A stretch of 64,000 nt of DNA, from the NCBI RefSeq assembly GCF_012910805.1, contig NZ_WTVK01000016.1, forward strand, positions 41,331 through 105,330, in the 5' to 3' direction. Both the position numbers and the translations under genes were made by a program. Positions within the stretch are counted from its first letter, which is position 1. Each line of letters starts with the position of its first letter. The notes under the pieces were generated by a model that saw nothing but the letters and a program-made list of their open reading frames with translations, did no database searches and was not told the DNA's origin. Below, piece after piece: positions 47,287 through 57,808 of this stretch. Source of the stretch: Aromatoleum evansii (lineage in GTDB: Bacteria > Pseudomonadota > Gammaproteobacteria > Burkholderiales > Rhodocyclaceae).

Positions 47287-47985
47287 ATGAATCTGCAAAG
47301 CTTTCGCGAATCGGCCTGGAACGGCCTGTGGCGCCAGAACACGGGCCTGGTGCAGTTGCTCGGCCTGTGCCCGATTCTCGCCGTGAGCACGAGCGTGGTG
47401 AACGCGGCAAGCCTCGGGCTGGCCACCGTGGTGGTGATGGCGGTGTCGAACCTCGCCGTGGCATCGCTGCGGAACTTCATCCCCTACGAGATCCGGATCC
47501 CGGTGTTCATCCTGATCATCGCGGCGCTCACCACGGTGGTCGATCTGGCCTTCAATGCGTATTTCCACGATCTTTATCTCGTGCTTGGCATCTTCATACC
47601 GCTCATCGTCACGAACTGCATCGTGCTTGCGCGCGTCGAAGCCTACGCGGCGAAGAACGATCCGGTTTCGTCGACCGTCGACGGCGTGATGATGGGACTG
47701 GGCCTCGTGTGGCTTCTGGCGGTGCTTGGCGGTCTGCGAGAGCTCGCCGGCAATGGCACGCTGTTCGCGGGCATCGAGATGATCTTCCCCGGGCTATCGG
47801 CGATCTCGGTGTTCGGCCCCGACTATCCCGGCTTCCTGATCGGCATCCTGCCGCCCGGCGCCTTCTTCGCGCTCGCGTGCCTGATCGCGCTGTCGAATGT
47901 GATCCGTGCACGCGCCGCGAAAAGGAAGGCCGCGACACAGGAGCCCGCCGCACCGGCCGCCGACCAGCCGGCGTCGGCGGCCTGA
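47287..47985 (+). CDS. rnfE: Rnf complex subunit E
   Basis: A 232-residue inner-membrane partner of RnfA with six helices. LVQLLGLCPILAVSTSVVNAASLG and LIVTNCIVLARVEAYA keep the two Cys-containing motifs that pair with RnfA around a membrane Fe-S cluster. The C-terminal 30 residues (RARAAKRKAATQEPAAPAADQP) are low-complexity and non-conserved. It is the last subunit gene; nth begins 14 bases later. Confidence 0.95.
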   Translation: MNLQSFRESAWNGLWRQNTGLVQLLGLCPILAVSTSVVNAASLGLATVVVMAVSNLAVASLRNFIPYEIRIPVFILIIAALTTVVDLAFNAYFHDLYLVLGIFIPLIVTNCIVLARVEAYAAKNDPVSSTVDGVMMGLGLVWLLAVLGGLRELAGNGTLFAGIEMIFPGLSAISVFGPDYPGFLIGILPPGAFFALACLIALSNVIRARAAKRKAATQEPAAPAADQPASAA

Positions 47986-47999
47986 GGCCGGCAGCGAGC

Positions 48000-48632
48000 A
48001 TGAAGCGGGAGTCCGTCCGCGAGTTCTTTCGCCGTCTTGCGGAAGCAAATCCGCATCCCACGACCGAGCTCGAGTACGGATCCCCTTTTCAGCTGCTGGT
48101 GGCCGTAGTCCTGTCCGCCCAGGCAACCGACAAGAGCGTGAACCTCGCGACACGAGGTTTGTTCGCTGACGCCCCGACCCCGGAGGCCATCATCACGCTG
48201 GGTGAGGAAGGTGTCGCCGCGCATATTCGCACGATCGGCCTGTATCGCAACAAGGCAAGGAACGTGGTGGCACTGTCGCATCTGCTGCTCGAACGCCACG
48301 GCGGCGAAGTGCCGCGCGATCGCACCGCGCTGGAGGCGCTGCCCGGCGTCGGACGCAAGACCGCTAATGTGGTGTTGAACACGGTGTTCGGCGAGCCGGT
48401 GATGGCCGTTGATACGCACATCTTCCGCCTTGCGAACCGTACCGGGCTGGCGCCCGGCAAGGATGTCCTCGCCGTGGAGCACGCGCTGATGCGACGCGTG
48501 CCCAAGGAATTCCTGCGGGACGCTCATCACTGGCTCATCCTGCACGGCCGCTACGTCTGCACCGCGCGCAAGCCCAGATGCGGCGAGTGCCTCGTGCGCG
48601 ACTTGTGCGATTTCCGCGACAAGACCGCCTAA
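48000..48632 (+). CDS. nth: Endonuclease III
   Basis: A 210-residue DNA glycosylase/AP lyase for oxidised pyrimidines. The helix-hairpin-helix LEALPGVGRKTANVVLN contains catalytic Lys, and AVDTHIFRLANRTGL has catalytic Asp. The Fe-S motif is C-x6-C-x2-C-x5-C in CTARKPRCGECLVRDLC. The rnfE-nth order is conserved in many proteobacteria. The start at ATG 48000 has GCAGCGAG upstream, a weak ribosome site, so translation may depend on rnfE. Confidence 0.97.
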   Translation: MKRESVREFFRRLAEANPHPTTELEYGSPFQLLVAVVLSAQATDKSVNLATRGLFADAPTPEAIITLGEEGVAAHIRTIGLYRNKARNVVALSHLLLERHGGEVPRDRTALEALPGVGRKTANVVLNTVFGEPVMAVDTHIFRLANRTGLAPGKDVLAVEHALMRRVPKEFLRDAHHWLILHGRYVCTARKPRCGECLVRDLCDFRDKTA

Positions 48633-48653
48633 CCCTCCAACAATCGAGAGCAA

Positions 48654-49079
48654 ATGTTCAATCCATCCCGCGATCAGGTCCGTACCTTCTTCATCGATAG
48701 CTGGCGTAAATATCGCGCGAAGGAGGTCCTGACCCCGATCGAGCACATGGCCAACGACCTTATCCTGCTCCACCCGGAATATCACGCGCTGCTTGAGGAC
48801 CCGGAAGCGGTCACCAGGGAGTTTCCTCCCGAGGGCGGGCAGCTCAATCCCTTCCTGCATCTGTCGCTGCATCTGGCGATCGAGGAACAGCTGTCAATCG
48901 ACCAGCCCCCCGGCTTGCGCGCCGCGTTCGAGTCCTGCCAGGCTCGCCGGGGCGATCGGCACGCCGCCCTGCACGACGTGCTGGAGTGTCTCGGGGAGAC
49001 GATGTTCGATGCGCAGCGGAACAACCGGCAGCCAGACGGCGAGGCTTATGTCAGCTGCGTGCTGCGCCGCGCGGGTTGA
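48654..49079 (+). CDS. DUF1841 family protein
   Basis: A 141-residue soluble protein fitting DUF1841 (MFNPSRDQVRTFFIDSWRKYR, LTPIEHMANDLILLHPEYHALLED, NPFLHLSLHLAIEEQLSIDQP). It is rich in His and Glu, including HLSLHLAIEE, which could suggest a metal site, but function is unknown. It often sits next to nth in betaproteobacteria. It starts 21 bases after nth, so it is probably part of the same transcript. Confidence 0.88.
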   Translation: MFNPSRDQVRTFFIDSWRKYRAKEVLTPIEHMANDLILLHPEYHALLEDPEAVTREFPPEGGQLNPFLHLSLHLAIEEQLSIDQPPGLRAAFESCQARRGDRHAALHDVLECLGETMFDAQRNNRQPDGEAYVSCVLRRAG

Positions 49080-49182
49080 GGCGGTGTAAACTCCGCTGAT
49101 GTAGCCCCGGCCACCAGCGCCGTTGCGCCCTGCCCGCCCCGCTGACGTTCCGCGTGGGCTTTCCCGAGGAGCACTGCCGGAC

Positions 49183-50325
49183 ATGGAAGCGCTACCCGAA
49201 CTTTCCATCCTGCTCGTGGAGGACGATCCCCTCCAGGGCGAACGCATGGCGATGCTGCTGCAGGGCCTCGGACAGAAGGTCAGGGTCGCGGAATCGGGGG
49301 AAGTGGCGCTCGATCTGTTCGCGGCAGCGCCCGCCGATCTTGTGCTCATGGACGTCATGCTGCCGGGCATCGACGGGTTCGAGACGACGCGGCGGATCAA
49401 GTCGATGTGCGGCGGCCGCTGGGTGCCGGTGATCTACATGACCGTACTCGGCGGGTGTGCAAATCTGGTCGAGGGTCTTCACGCCGGCGGCGATGATTAC
49501 CTGGTGAAGCCGGTGGAATTCGAGATCCTCGAGGCGAAGCTGCGCTCGGCGATGCGCACGCTCGGGCTGTACCGCGACCTGGAACGGTCGCGCGACGAAC
49601 TGGCGCGCACCAATGCGGCGCTGCGCGGGGCAAACCGCGAGCTGGAATGTTTCACATACGCCGTCGCGCACGATCTCAAGTCGCCGCTGCGTGCGATCAA
49701 CGGCTATGGCAGCCTGCTCGCTTCCAGCGAAGCCGGCCGGCTCTCCGACGACGGGCATTCCTGTCTTGAGAAGATTCTTGAGGGGACCGAGCGCATGGGT
49801 CTCCTGATAGACGATCTGCTCGAATATTCGCGCATCGAACGCGGACCGACGGCCTTCGAGGAGATCGACGTGCGCGAGCTCGTCACACAGCTGATCGCGG
49901 ACTTCGACGAGGAGATTCGCGCCAACGGTGCCACGGTGGAGCTTGCGCCGTCCTGCGCCTCGCTCCTGGCGGACCGCAGCGGACTGATCCAGGCCTTGCG
50001 GAACCTGCTTGGCAATGCGCTGAAGTTTTCGGCAAGGGTGGCCAGGCCCCGCGTCGTCATCGCATGCGAGCGGAACGACGACGGCTTCCATGTCTCCGTG
50101 CGCGACAACGGCATCGGCTTCGACATGAGCCACCACGAGCGCATCTTCGACATCTTTCATCGGCTGCACCGGGACGACGAATATCCCGGCACGGGGATCG
50201 GGTTGGCGATCGTGCGCAAGGCTGTCGCGCGCATGCAGGGGCGGTGCCGGGCCGAAAGCGCGCCCGGCCGGGGGGCAAGCTTCCATCTCGAGTGGCCGTT
50301 ACCGTCCGCGGCATTGAACACTTAG
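49183..50325 (+). CDS. Receiver-histidine kinase fusion protein
   Basis: A 380-residue cytoplasmic two-component protein. Residues 1-125 are a receiver with acidic pair Glu13/Asp14 (LVEDDP), phospho-acceptor Asp57 (VLMDVMLPGIDGFE) and Lys109. A coiled coil (130-157) leads to the dimerisation/phosphotransfer domain with His163 in YAVAHDLKSPLRA. The HATPase domain has LLGNALKFS, RDNGIGFDMSHHERIFDIFHR and GTGIGLAIVRKAV. There is no membrane helix or sensor domain, so input must arrive by phosphorylation of the receiver. No separate response regulator is adjacent. Start chosen at 49183; an upstream ATG is not in-family. Confidence 0.9.
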   Translation: MEALPELSILLVEDDPLQGERMAMLLQGLGQKVRVAESGEVALDLFAAAPADLVLMDVMLPGIDGFETTRRIKSMCGGRWVPVIYMTVLGGCANLVEGLHAGGDDYLVKPVEFEILEAKLRSAMRTLGLYRDLERSRDELARTNAALRGANRELECFTYAVAHDLKSPLRAINGYGSLLASSEAGRLSDDGHSCLEKILEGTERMGLLIDDLLEYSRIERGPTAFEEIDVRELVTQLIADFDEEIRANGATVELAPSCASLLADRSGLIQALRNLLGNALKFSARVARPRVVIACERNDDGFHVSVRDNGIGFDMSHHERIFDIFHRLHRDDEYPGTGIGLAIVRKAVARMQGRCRAESAPGRGASFHLEWPLPSAALNT

Positions 50326-50380
50326 TGTCCTTGGTTGGTGGAGCCCATATAATCGGGGTTCGCCAACGAGAGGACCCCCC

Positions 50381-51223
50381 ATGCGTTTCGAAGGATCACG
50401 CGATTACGTCGCCACCCCCGACCTGATGCTCGCAGTGAACGCGGCAATCAAGCTGCAGCGACCGCTCCTGATCAAGGGCGAACCCGGCACGGGCAAGACC
50501 ATGCTGGCCGAACAGGTCGCCGAGGCGCTGGGTCTGCCGCTGCTGCAGTGGCACATCAAGTCGACCACCAAGGCCCAGCAGGGCCTGTACGAATACGATG
50601 CGGTTTCGCGCCTGCGCGACTCGCAACTGGGCGACGACCGGGTCAAGGACATCGCCAACTACATCGTCAAGGGCGTGCTGTGGCAGGCGTTCGAATCCGA
50701 AACTCCGTGCGTGGTGCTGATCGACGAGATCGACAAGGCGGACATCGAATTTCCCAACGACCTGCTGCGCGAGCTCGACCGCATGGAATTCCATGTATAC
50801 GAGACGCGCAAGACCATCCAGGCGCGCAACCGGCCCATCGTATTCATTACGTCGAACAACGAGAAGGAACTGCCGGACGCCTTCCTGCGCCGCTGCTTCT
50901 TCCACTACATCCGCTTCCCCGACCGGGACACGATGCAGCGGATCGTGGACGTGCATTTCCCGGACCTGAAGAAGGATCTCCTGCGCGAGGCGCTCGAGGT
51001 GTTCTTCGGGCTGCGCGATGTACCGGGCCTGAAGAAGAAACCTTCGACCTCGGAGCTGATCGACTGGCTCAAGCTGCTGGTGGCCGAGGACATCCCGCCC
51101 GAGGCGCTGCGCGCACAGGACCAGCGGGCGGTCGTGCCGCCGCTTGCCGGCGCGCTGCTGAAGAACGAACAGGATCTCCATCTGTTCGAGCGGCTCGTAT
51201 TCATGGCGCGCAACAATCGCTGA
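50381..51223 (+). CDS. MoxR-type AAA+ ATPase
   Basis: A 280-residue AAA+ protein of the MoxR family. Walker A is GEPGTGKT (33-40), Walker B CVVLIDEIDKADIEFPNDLL, and sensor 1 VFITSNNEKELPDAFLRRCFFHYIRFP. MoxR proteins act with VWA-domain partners in assembling or activating metalloenzymes and complexes. The partner gene (VWA/CoxE-like) follows after 56 bases. TATAAT at 50348-50353 lies before the gene, but I found no good -35. Confidence 0.93.
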   Translation: MRFEGSRDYVATPDLMLAVNAAIKLQRPLLIKGEPGTGKTMLAEQVAEALGLPLLQWHIKSTTKAQQGLYEYDAVSRLRDSQLGDDRVKDIANYIVKGVLWQAFESETPCVVLIDEIDKADIEFPNDLLRELDRMEFHVYETRKTIQARNRPIVFITSNNEKELPDAFLRRCFFHYIRFPDRDTMQRIVDVHFPDLKKDLLREALEVFFGLRDVPGLKKKPSTSELIDWLKLLVAEDIPPEALRAQDQRAVVPPLAGALLKNEQDLHLFERLVFMARNNR

Positions 51224-51279
51224 CGGTCAGGCGTCGATTCGAGATCAAGGGCTGAAAGGCCCGACGAAGGACGAGGACC

Positions 51280-52458
51280 ATGCTCATAGATTTTTTCCTG
51301 CATCTGAAGGCGAGCAAGCTGCCCGTGTCCACGCGGGAGTTCCTGACGCTTCTGGAAGGTCTGCGCGATGGCGTGTGCGGCCATGCGATCGACGATTTCT
51401 ACTTCTACGCTCGTACCTGCCTGGTCAAGGATGAGTCGCGCTACGACCGTTTCGACCAGGCATTCGCCGCGTACTTCAAGGGCGTGACGGAGATCCCCGG
51501 CCTCGAGAAGGAGCTGCCGGAAGAGTGGCTGCGGGCGATGATGAAGAAGCACCTGTCGCCCGAGGAAAAGGCACAGCTCGAGAAGCTCGGCTGGGACAAG
51601 CTGATGGAGGAGTTCCGCAAGCGCCTCGAGGAGCAGAAGGGACGCCATCAGGGCGGTTCGAAATGGATCGGCACCGGCGGCAAGTCGCCATTCGGCAACG
51701 GCGGCTATCACCCCGAGGGCATCCGCGTCGGCGGCGAGTCCGCGGGTAACCGTACCGCGATCAAGGTGTGGGAGAAGCGCGAGTACCGCAACCTGGACGA
51801 TTCACTGGAGCTCGGCACGCGCAACATCAAGGTCGCGCTGCGACGGCTGCGGCGCTTCGCGCGCGAGGGCGCCGCGGACGAGCTGGATCTCGACGGCACG
51901 ATCGCCGCGACCGCTCGCAATGCCGGCTGGCTGGACCTGATGATGCGGCCGGAACGCCACAACGCGGTAAAGGTGCTGCTGTTCCTGGATGTCGGCGGGT
52001 CGATGGACGACCACGTGAAGGCGTGCGAGGAGCTGTTCTCCGCCTGCCGGGCGGAATTCAAGCACCTCGAGCACTTCTACTTCCACAACTGCGTGTATGA
52101 GTCGGTGTGGCGCGACAGCCATCGCCGCCACGCGGAGCGGATCCCGGTTCATGACCTGATCCACAAGTATGGCCCGGACTACAAGCTGATCTTCGTCGGC
52201 GACGCGACGATGAGCCCGTACGAGATCCTGCATCAACATGGTTCGATCGAGCACATGAACCGCGAACCGGGCGCCGACTGGCTAAGACGCCTGCTCGACG
52301 CCTGGCCGGCAGCCGCGTGGCTCAATCCCGAACCGGAACGGCTGTGGCCTTATCGGCAGTCGATCGAGATCATCAACAACATCATGGCCCAGCGCATGTA
52401 CCCGATGACCCTCGAAGGACTCGAACGCGCGATGCGGCAGCTGTCGAAGAAGACCTGA
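51280..52458 (+). CDS. VWA domain protein, CoxE-like
   Basis: A 392-residue cytoplasmic protein that pairs with the MoxR ATPase. The N-terminal half (1-180) is helical, with Lys/Glu-rich segments and a Gly-rich linker (about 125-155, KWIGTGGKSPFGNGGY). The C-terminal VWA domain has a MIDAS-like LFLDVGGSMDDHV (Asp237); the usual DxSxS reads DxGGS, a variant I associate with the CoxE-type proteins. IFVGDATMSPYEI is a second metal-site element. The target complex cannot be identified from the neighbours. Confidence 0.88.
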   Translation: MLIDFFLHLKASKLPVSTREFLTLLEGLRDGVCGHAIDDFYFYARTCLVKDESRYDRFDQAFAAYFKGVTEIPGLEKELPEEWLRAMMKKHLSPEEKAQLEKLGWDKLMEEFRKRLEEQKGRHQGGSKWIGTGGKSPFGNGGYHPEGIRVGGESAGNRTAIKVWEKREYRNLDDSLELGTRNIKVALRRLRRFAREGAADELDLDGTIAATARNAGWLDLMMRPERHNAVKVLLFLDVGGSMDDHVKACEELFSACRAEFKHLEHFYFHNCVYESVWRDSHRRHAERIPVHDLIHKYGPDYKLIFVGDATMSPYEILHQHGSIEHMNREPGADWLRRLLDAWPAAAWLNPEPERLWPYRQSIEIINNIMAQRMYPMTLEGLERAMRQLSKKT

Positions 52459-52491
52459 CGACTTAAACGAGTTCGCGGCGTAAGACGCGAC

Positions 52492-52989
52492 TTACTCCGT
52501 GAAGGGCAAGGGCTGCATGCCGAAGCCCTCGTCGAGGCCCTTGATCTGCTGCAGCAGGCCGTCCAGTTCTTCCTGGAGCCGTGCCTGGGAGGACGCATCG
52601 AGCAGGCGCAGCGCCTCCGGCAGGACTCCGCGGGCAGGCGACGGCGCCCGCGCCAGCAATTCGCGCCCCGCCGGCGTCAGCGACAGCCGCACGACGCGTT
52701 GGTCGGCACTGTTGCGCGCCTTCGCGACCAGGCCGTTGGTCTCGAGCTTGTCGATCATGTTGGAGGCGGTCGACTGATGCAGGGCCATCCGTTTGGCAAG
52801 TTCGCCCACACGCAGGCCGGGCTCCTCGAGCAATTCCTGCATTGCCCATAGCTGGGCGCCGGTAACGCCGCTCTGTTTCTCGACCCATTGGGAATGACGC
52901 TGAGCCGTGCGAATCAACACCCGGAAACGCTGCAGGACGGACAGCGGGCTCACCTGGCTCGGCTGACTGCGGTCGGCGGACTTGCTCAC
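52492..52989 (-). CDS. MarR-family transcriptional regulator
   Basis: A 165-residue winged-helix regulator. LWAMQELLEEPGLRVGELAKRMALHQSTASNMIDKLETNGLVAKARNSADQRVVRLSLTPAGRELL contains the MarR recognition helix and wing. The N-terminal RVLIRTAQRHSQWVEKQSGV helix is typical of the dimer interface. The GTG start at 52989 has AGGGG 9 bases upstream; no ATG fits the family length. It is divergent from the ClC channel gene, which may be its target. The ligand is unknown. Confidence 0.85.
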   Translation of the reverse strand: MSKSADRSQPSQVSPLSVLQRFRVLIRTAQRHSQWVEKQSGVTGAQLWAMQELLEEPGLRVGELAKRMALHQSTASNMIDKLETNGLVAKARNSADQRVVRLSLTPAGRELLARAPSPARGVLPEALRLLDASSQARLQEELDGLLQQIKGLDEGFGMQPLPFTE

Positions 52990-53157
52990 GATACGAGACC
53001 CCTTTTTGCAACATCCGGGAGATCCCGGCAAAAATATTTGTGTAAATATTGTGGAACCCCTTCGGGTTTCCCTACGATCTTTCGGGATATCGTAGCGGAA
53101 GCGCCGGCGAACCCCAACAAATCCAGCAGTTGCGGACTTCAACTCCAACGGGCCATC

Positions 53158-54558
53158 GTGTCGTCCAACCTCCCTCCAACCGATGCGAACCGTTCGGCTC
53201 GCACCTTCCGCCACATCGCGCGATCGAGCCGCCGCTACGCGAGCCCCCTGATCTCGCTCGGCCACTGGCGCCGGCGCGCCCTCCTCGTCGGCGCAGCACT
53301 CCTCGCCGGACTCTTCGCCATCGTTTTCGCAATCGGCGCCGAGCACGCGATCGAATTGCACGCAAGGATCATTGCAAGCTCGCCCTGGCTGTCGCTCGCC
53401 CTTGCTCCCGCCGGATTTGCCGGCATGGCATGGGTCGCCCGGCGTTTCTTTCCCGCCACCCAGGGAAGCGGGATCCCGCAAACGATTGCCGCTTCGCTCA
53501 GCCCCGATGCCGAGGTGCGCGGACGCTTGCTGTCGCTGAAGATCGCAGGCGCCAAACTGGTTCTGACTCTCGGCGGACTGCTCTCGGGGGCATCCATCGG
53601 TCGGGAGGGGCCGTCGGTGCAGATCGGCGCCTCGGTGATGCATTCACTGGCCGGGAGACGCTTCGGTCGTATTGCATCGAGCCGCAACCTCATCGTTGCC
53701 GGTAGCGGAGCGGGTATCGCGGCTGCATTCAATACGCCCCTGGGCGGAATAATGTTCGCGATCGAGGAGATGTGCCGCCATCATGCCTTCCGCGCAAACA
53801 GCACGACGCTGACGGCGGTGATCTTCGCGGGCCTGATGTCGCTCGGCATCCTCGGTAACTACACGTATTTCGGCCGTACGCCGGCGGCGCTCAGCTGGCC
53901 CGCGGGCATCTGGCCGGTGCTGATCTGCGGCGCGGCAGGCGGCATCCTGGGTGGCACCTTCAGCCGACTGCTGGTTGCTTCCGCACGCGGCCTGCCCGGT
54001 CGCGTGGGCAATTTCGCCGCGGAACGCCCGATCGCCTTCGCAGCCGGCTGCGGGCTCGCGACCGCGCTCATCGGACTCGTGACGGGAGGTGCCACTTACG
54101 CGACCGGCTATGCCGAGTCCAAGGCGGCTTTGGAAGGAACCGCACCGCTGCCGGTTTACTTCTTCGCAGCGAAGATGCTGGTCATCTGGCTCGCCTTCGT
54201 CAGCCGCATTCCCGGTGGAGTCTTCGCCCCTGCACTTGCAGTCGGGGCAGGACTCGGCTCGACGCTGGCGGCGCTGAATCCCGGTGAGGAAGGGCCGGCG
54301 CTGATGGTCCTGGGCATGGTCGCCTTCCTTTCGGGCATGACGCTCACACCAATCACGTCCTTCGTGATCGTGATGGAGATGACCGCAAATCACGAGATGC
54401 TGATCCCGCTCATGGCCGCATCCGTCATCGCATACGGCTTCTCCAGATCGGTGTCGCCTCGCGCCCTCTACGACGCGCTGGCGGTTCCTGCCTTGGAGCG
54501 CGCGCAAGCGGAGGTCGGACGCGACGCCGCCGCGCGCGAAAAGGCGGACGCGTCGTAA
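53158..54558 (+). CDS. ClC-family chloride channel/transporter
   Basis: A 466-residue integral membrane protein with the ClC pattern. The three selectivity motifs are present: GSGIPQ, GREGPSVQIG with the gating Glu, and RIPGGVFAPALAVGAGLG. The internal proton-path Glu is also kept (FAIEEM), which favours a Cl-/H+ exchanger over a pure channel. There is no CBS domain. The start is uncertain: GTG 53158 is chosen because upstream in-frame residues look non-native, and 52888-53157 would overlap marR in opposite direction. Confidence 0.88.
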   Translation: MSSNLPPTDANRSARTFRHIARSSRRYASPLISLGHWRRRALLVGAALLAGLFAIVFAIGAEHAIELHARIIASSPWLSLALAPAGFAGMAWVARRFFPATQGSGIPQTIAASLSPDAEVRGRLLSLKIAGAKLVLTLGGLLSGASIGREGPSVQIGASVMHSLAGRRFGRIASSRNLIVAGSGAGIAAAFNTPLGGIMFAIEEMCRHHAFRANSTTLTAVIFAGLMSLGILGNYTYFGRTPAALSWPAGIWPVLICGAAGGILGGTFSRLLVASARGLPGRVGNFAAERPIAFAAGCGLATALIGLVTGGATYATGYAESKAALEGTAPLPVYFFAAKMLVIWLAFVSRIPGGVFAPALAVGAGLGSTLAALNPGEEGPALMVLGMVAFLSGMTLTPITSFVIVMEMTANHEMLIPLMAASVIAYGFSRSVSPRALYDALAVPALERAQAEVGRDAAAREKADAS

Positions 54559-54560
54559 AC

Positions 54561-54584
54561 GAAAACCGCCCGCAAGGCGGGCGG
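54561..54584 (-). terminator. Intrinsic terminator of htpG
   Basis: CCGCCCGC/GCGGGCGG stem (54566-54573, 54577-54584) with a 3-base loop. On the minus strand it is followed by TTTTCG, so it terminates htpG; it also sits just after the ClC stop. Confidence 0.75.
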
Positions 54585-54617
54585 CTCCGGCGATGCCTGA
54601 ATGGCGGCGCGCGCGGA

Positions 54618-56546
<1,929 letters not shown>

Positions 56547-56581
56547 CGTTTGAAACTCCGTTGTCACAGGAATGCGCCTGC

Positions 56582-56609
56582 ATATGGGGCGTATTCCGGG
56601 AATTTCAAG
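56582..56609 (-). promoter_or_regulatory. Sigma-32 (heat-shock) promoter of htpG
   Basis: On the minus strand, CTTGAAA (-35, 56609-56603) and CCCCATAT (-10, 56589-56582) are 13 bases apart, an exact RpoH consensus. Transcription would start about 30 bases before the ATG at 56546. Confidence 0.92.
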
Positions 56610-56624
56610 CACCGCCGGCAGCGA

Positions 56625-57188
56625 TCACTCGTAGCGGATTTCGACGACCTCGATTTCGCGCGGACCCGCCGGGCTCTGGAAGCGCACGACGTCGCCTTCG
56701 CGCGCCTTCATCAGCGCACGGGCGAGCGGCGAGATCCAGCTGATGCGGCCGACGCTGGCATTGGCCTCGTCGACGCCGACGATCTGCCAGGTCTGCTCCC
56801 CCTCGCCGTCCTCGTCCTCGACGTCGAGCACGGTGACGGTCGCGCCGAAGAAGACCTGCTCCATGCCCTGCTGACGCTCGGGGTCAACCACCTCGGCCGA
56901 CTCGATGCGCTTGATTAGGAAGCGGATGCGGCGGTCGATCTCGCGCAGGCGCTTCTTGCCGTAGATGTAGTCGCCGTTCTCGGAACGGTCGCCGTTCGAT
57001 GCGGCCCACGCGACCGTTTCGACGAGCTTGGGCCGCTCGATGCGTACCAACTGGTCGAGCTCGACGCGCAATGCGTCGTAGCCGCGCCGCGTCATGTAGT
57101 TCTTTGTGCCCGGGGGCAGGCGGACCGCCGCAGGGACGTCGTCGTCATCGTCCTGGCCGTCGCCTTCCTTGGTAAATGCCTTGCTCAC
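56625..57188 (-). CDS. greB: Transcription elongation factor GreB
   Basis: A 187-residue factor that rescues backtracked RNA polymerase by stimulating transcript cleavage. The coiled-coil tip has SNGDRSENGDYIYGKKRLREIDRRIRFL, the GreB signature with two acidic residues. The C-terminal FKBP-like domain carries VGRISWISPLARALMKAREGD. The N-terminal 35 residues (EGDGQDDDDDVPAA) are an acidic extension, a little longer than E. coli GreB (158). The GTG at 57188 is the most likely start. A heat-shock promoter lies just downstream, serving htpG. Confidence 0.92.
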   Translation of the reverse strand: MSKAFTKEGDGQDDDDDVPAAVRLPPGTKNYMTRRGYDALRVELDQLVRIERPKLVETVAWAASNGDRSENGDYIYGKKRLREIDRRIRFLIKRIESAEVVDPERQQGMEQVFFGATVTVLDVEDEDGEGEQTWQIVGVDEANASVGRISWISPLARALMKAREGDVVRFQSPAGPREIEVVEIRYE

Positions 57189-57517
57189 CGTGAGGATCCA
57201 TCCTGTCGAGGGAACGGTCACCTGTGCCGTGCCCCCTCCGTTTTCTGTACTGTTACCGGATGCAACCGCATCCGCGGCCGCAGCGCCATCGCTTCATGAT
57301 AACGGATCAGTGCTTCAGCCGCGCAGGATGCGCCCCCCAGCGGCTGCGCGGAACGAGTCAATCCTATAAACTGCGGGGTTTTCACAAACAAATTGCAATC
57401 GCGAGGCGCTACCGCGGTCGACCGCTCCCGGGCGACACTTCGGCAGTCTCGCGACCAGCGCGCATATCGCCCTGCGAAAAGCGCGTCGCCGCGAATTCAA
57501 CGCATTTCCGCCGATTC
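57189..57517. other. 329-base gap between divergent greB and the ACP gene
   Basis: No gene, repeat or clear operator is visible. TATAAA at 57365-57370 is a possible -10 for the acyl carrier protein operon, but the -35 (GGCTGC) is poor. Frames through the gap are open but encode low-quality, non-conserved sequence. Confidence 0.4.
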
Positions 57518-57808
57518 ATGACCCAAGCTGCCACCCCCTCTTCCGCCGATCTCGATGCACTGCGTCTCGAAGTAGCAGGCCTCGTCGTCGAAGCCCTGAA
57601 CCTGGACATGGCTCCCGAATCCATCCCGGCCGACGATTCCCTCTTCGGCGAAGGACTGGGCCTCGATTCGATCGACATCCTCGAGGTCGCGCTCGTCGTC
57701 TCGAAGCGCTACGGCTTCCAGTTGCGCGCCGACAACGAGGACAACGTCAAGATTTTCCGCTCCCTGCGCAGCCTCACCGAGTACGTCGCGGCCAACCGCA
57801 CGAAATGA
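57518..57808 (+). CDS. Acyl carrier protein of the aryl-polyene-type cluster
   Basis: A 96-residue carrier protein with a phosphopantetheine site in GLGLDSIDILEVAL (Ser51). The preceding ADDSLFGEG and the acidic recognition helix are normal for ACPs. It ends in TEYVAANRTK. It opens a run of tightly overlapping genes for lipid assembly; the next start overlaps its stop by 4 bases. In aryl-polyene loci such ACPs carry the growing polyene, so this is the probable role. Only one ACP is visible; known loci usually have two. Confidence 0.93.
   Translation: MTQAATPSSADLDALRLEVAGLVVEALNLDMAPESIPADDSLFGEGLGLDSIDILEVALVVSKRYGFQLRADNEDNVKIFRSLRSLTEYVAANRTK

Noticed and set aside
50348..50353. TATAAT before the MoxR gene as a promoter.
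   Set aside because: No acceptable -35 lies 15-19 bases upstream; TTGGTT is only 11 bases away. Too weak to list as a promoter.
52463..53014. A 183-codon minus-strand frame covering the marR region.
   Set aside because: The MarR motifs are in a different frame (52492-52989); this one has no recognisable fold.
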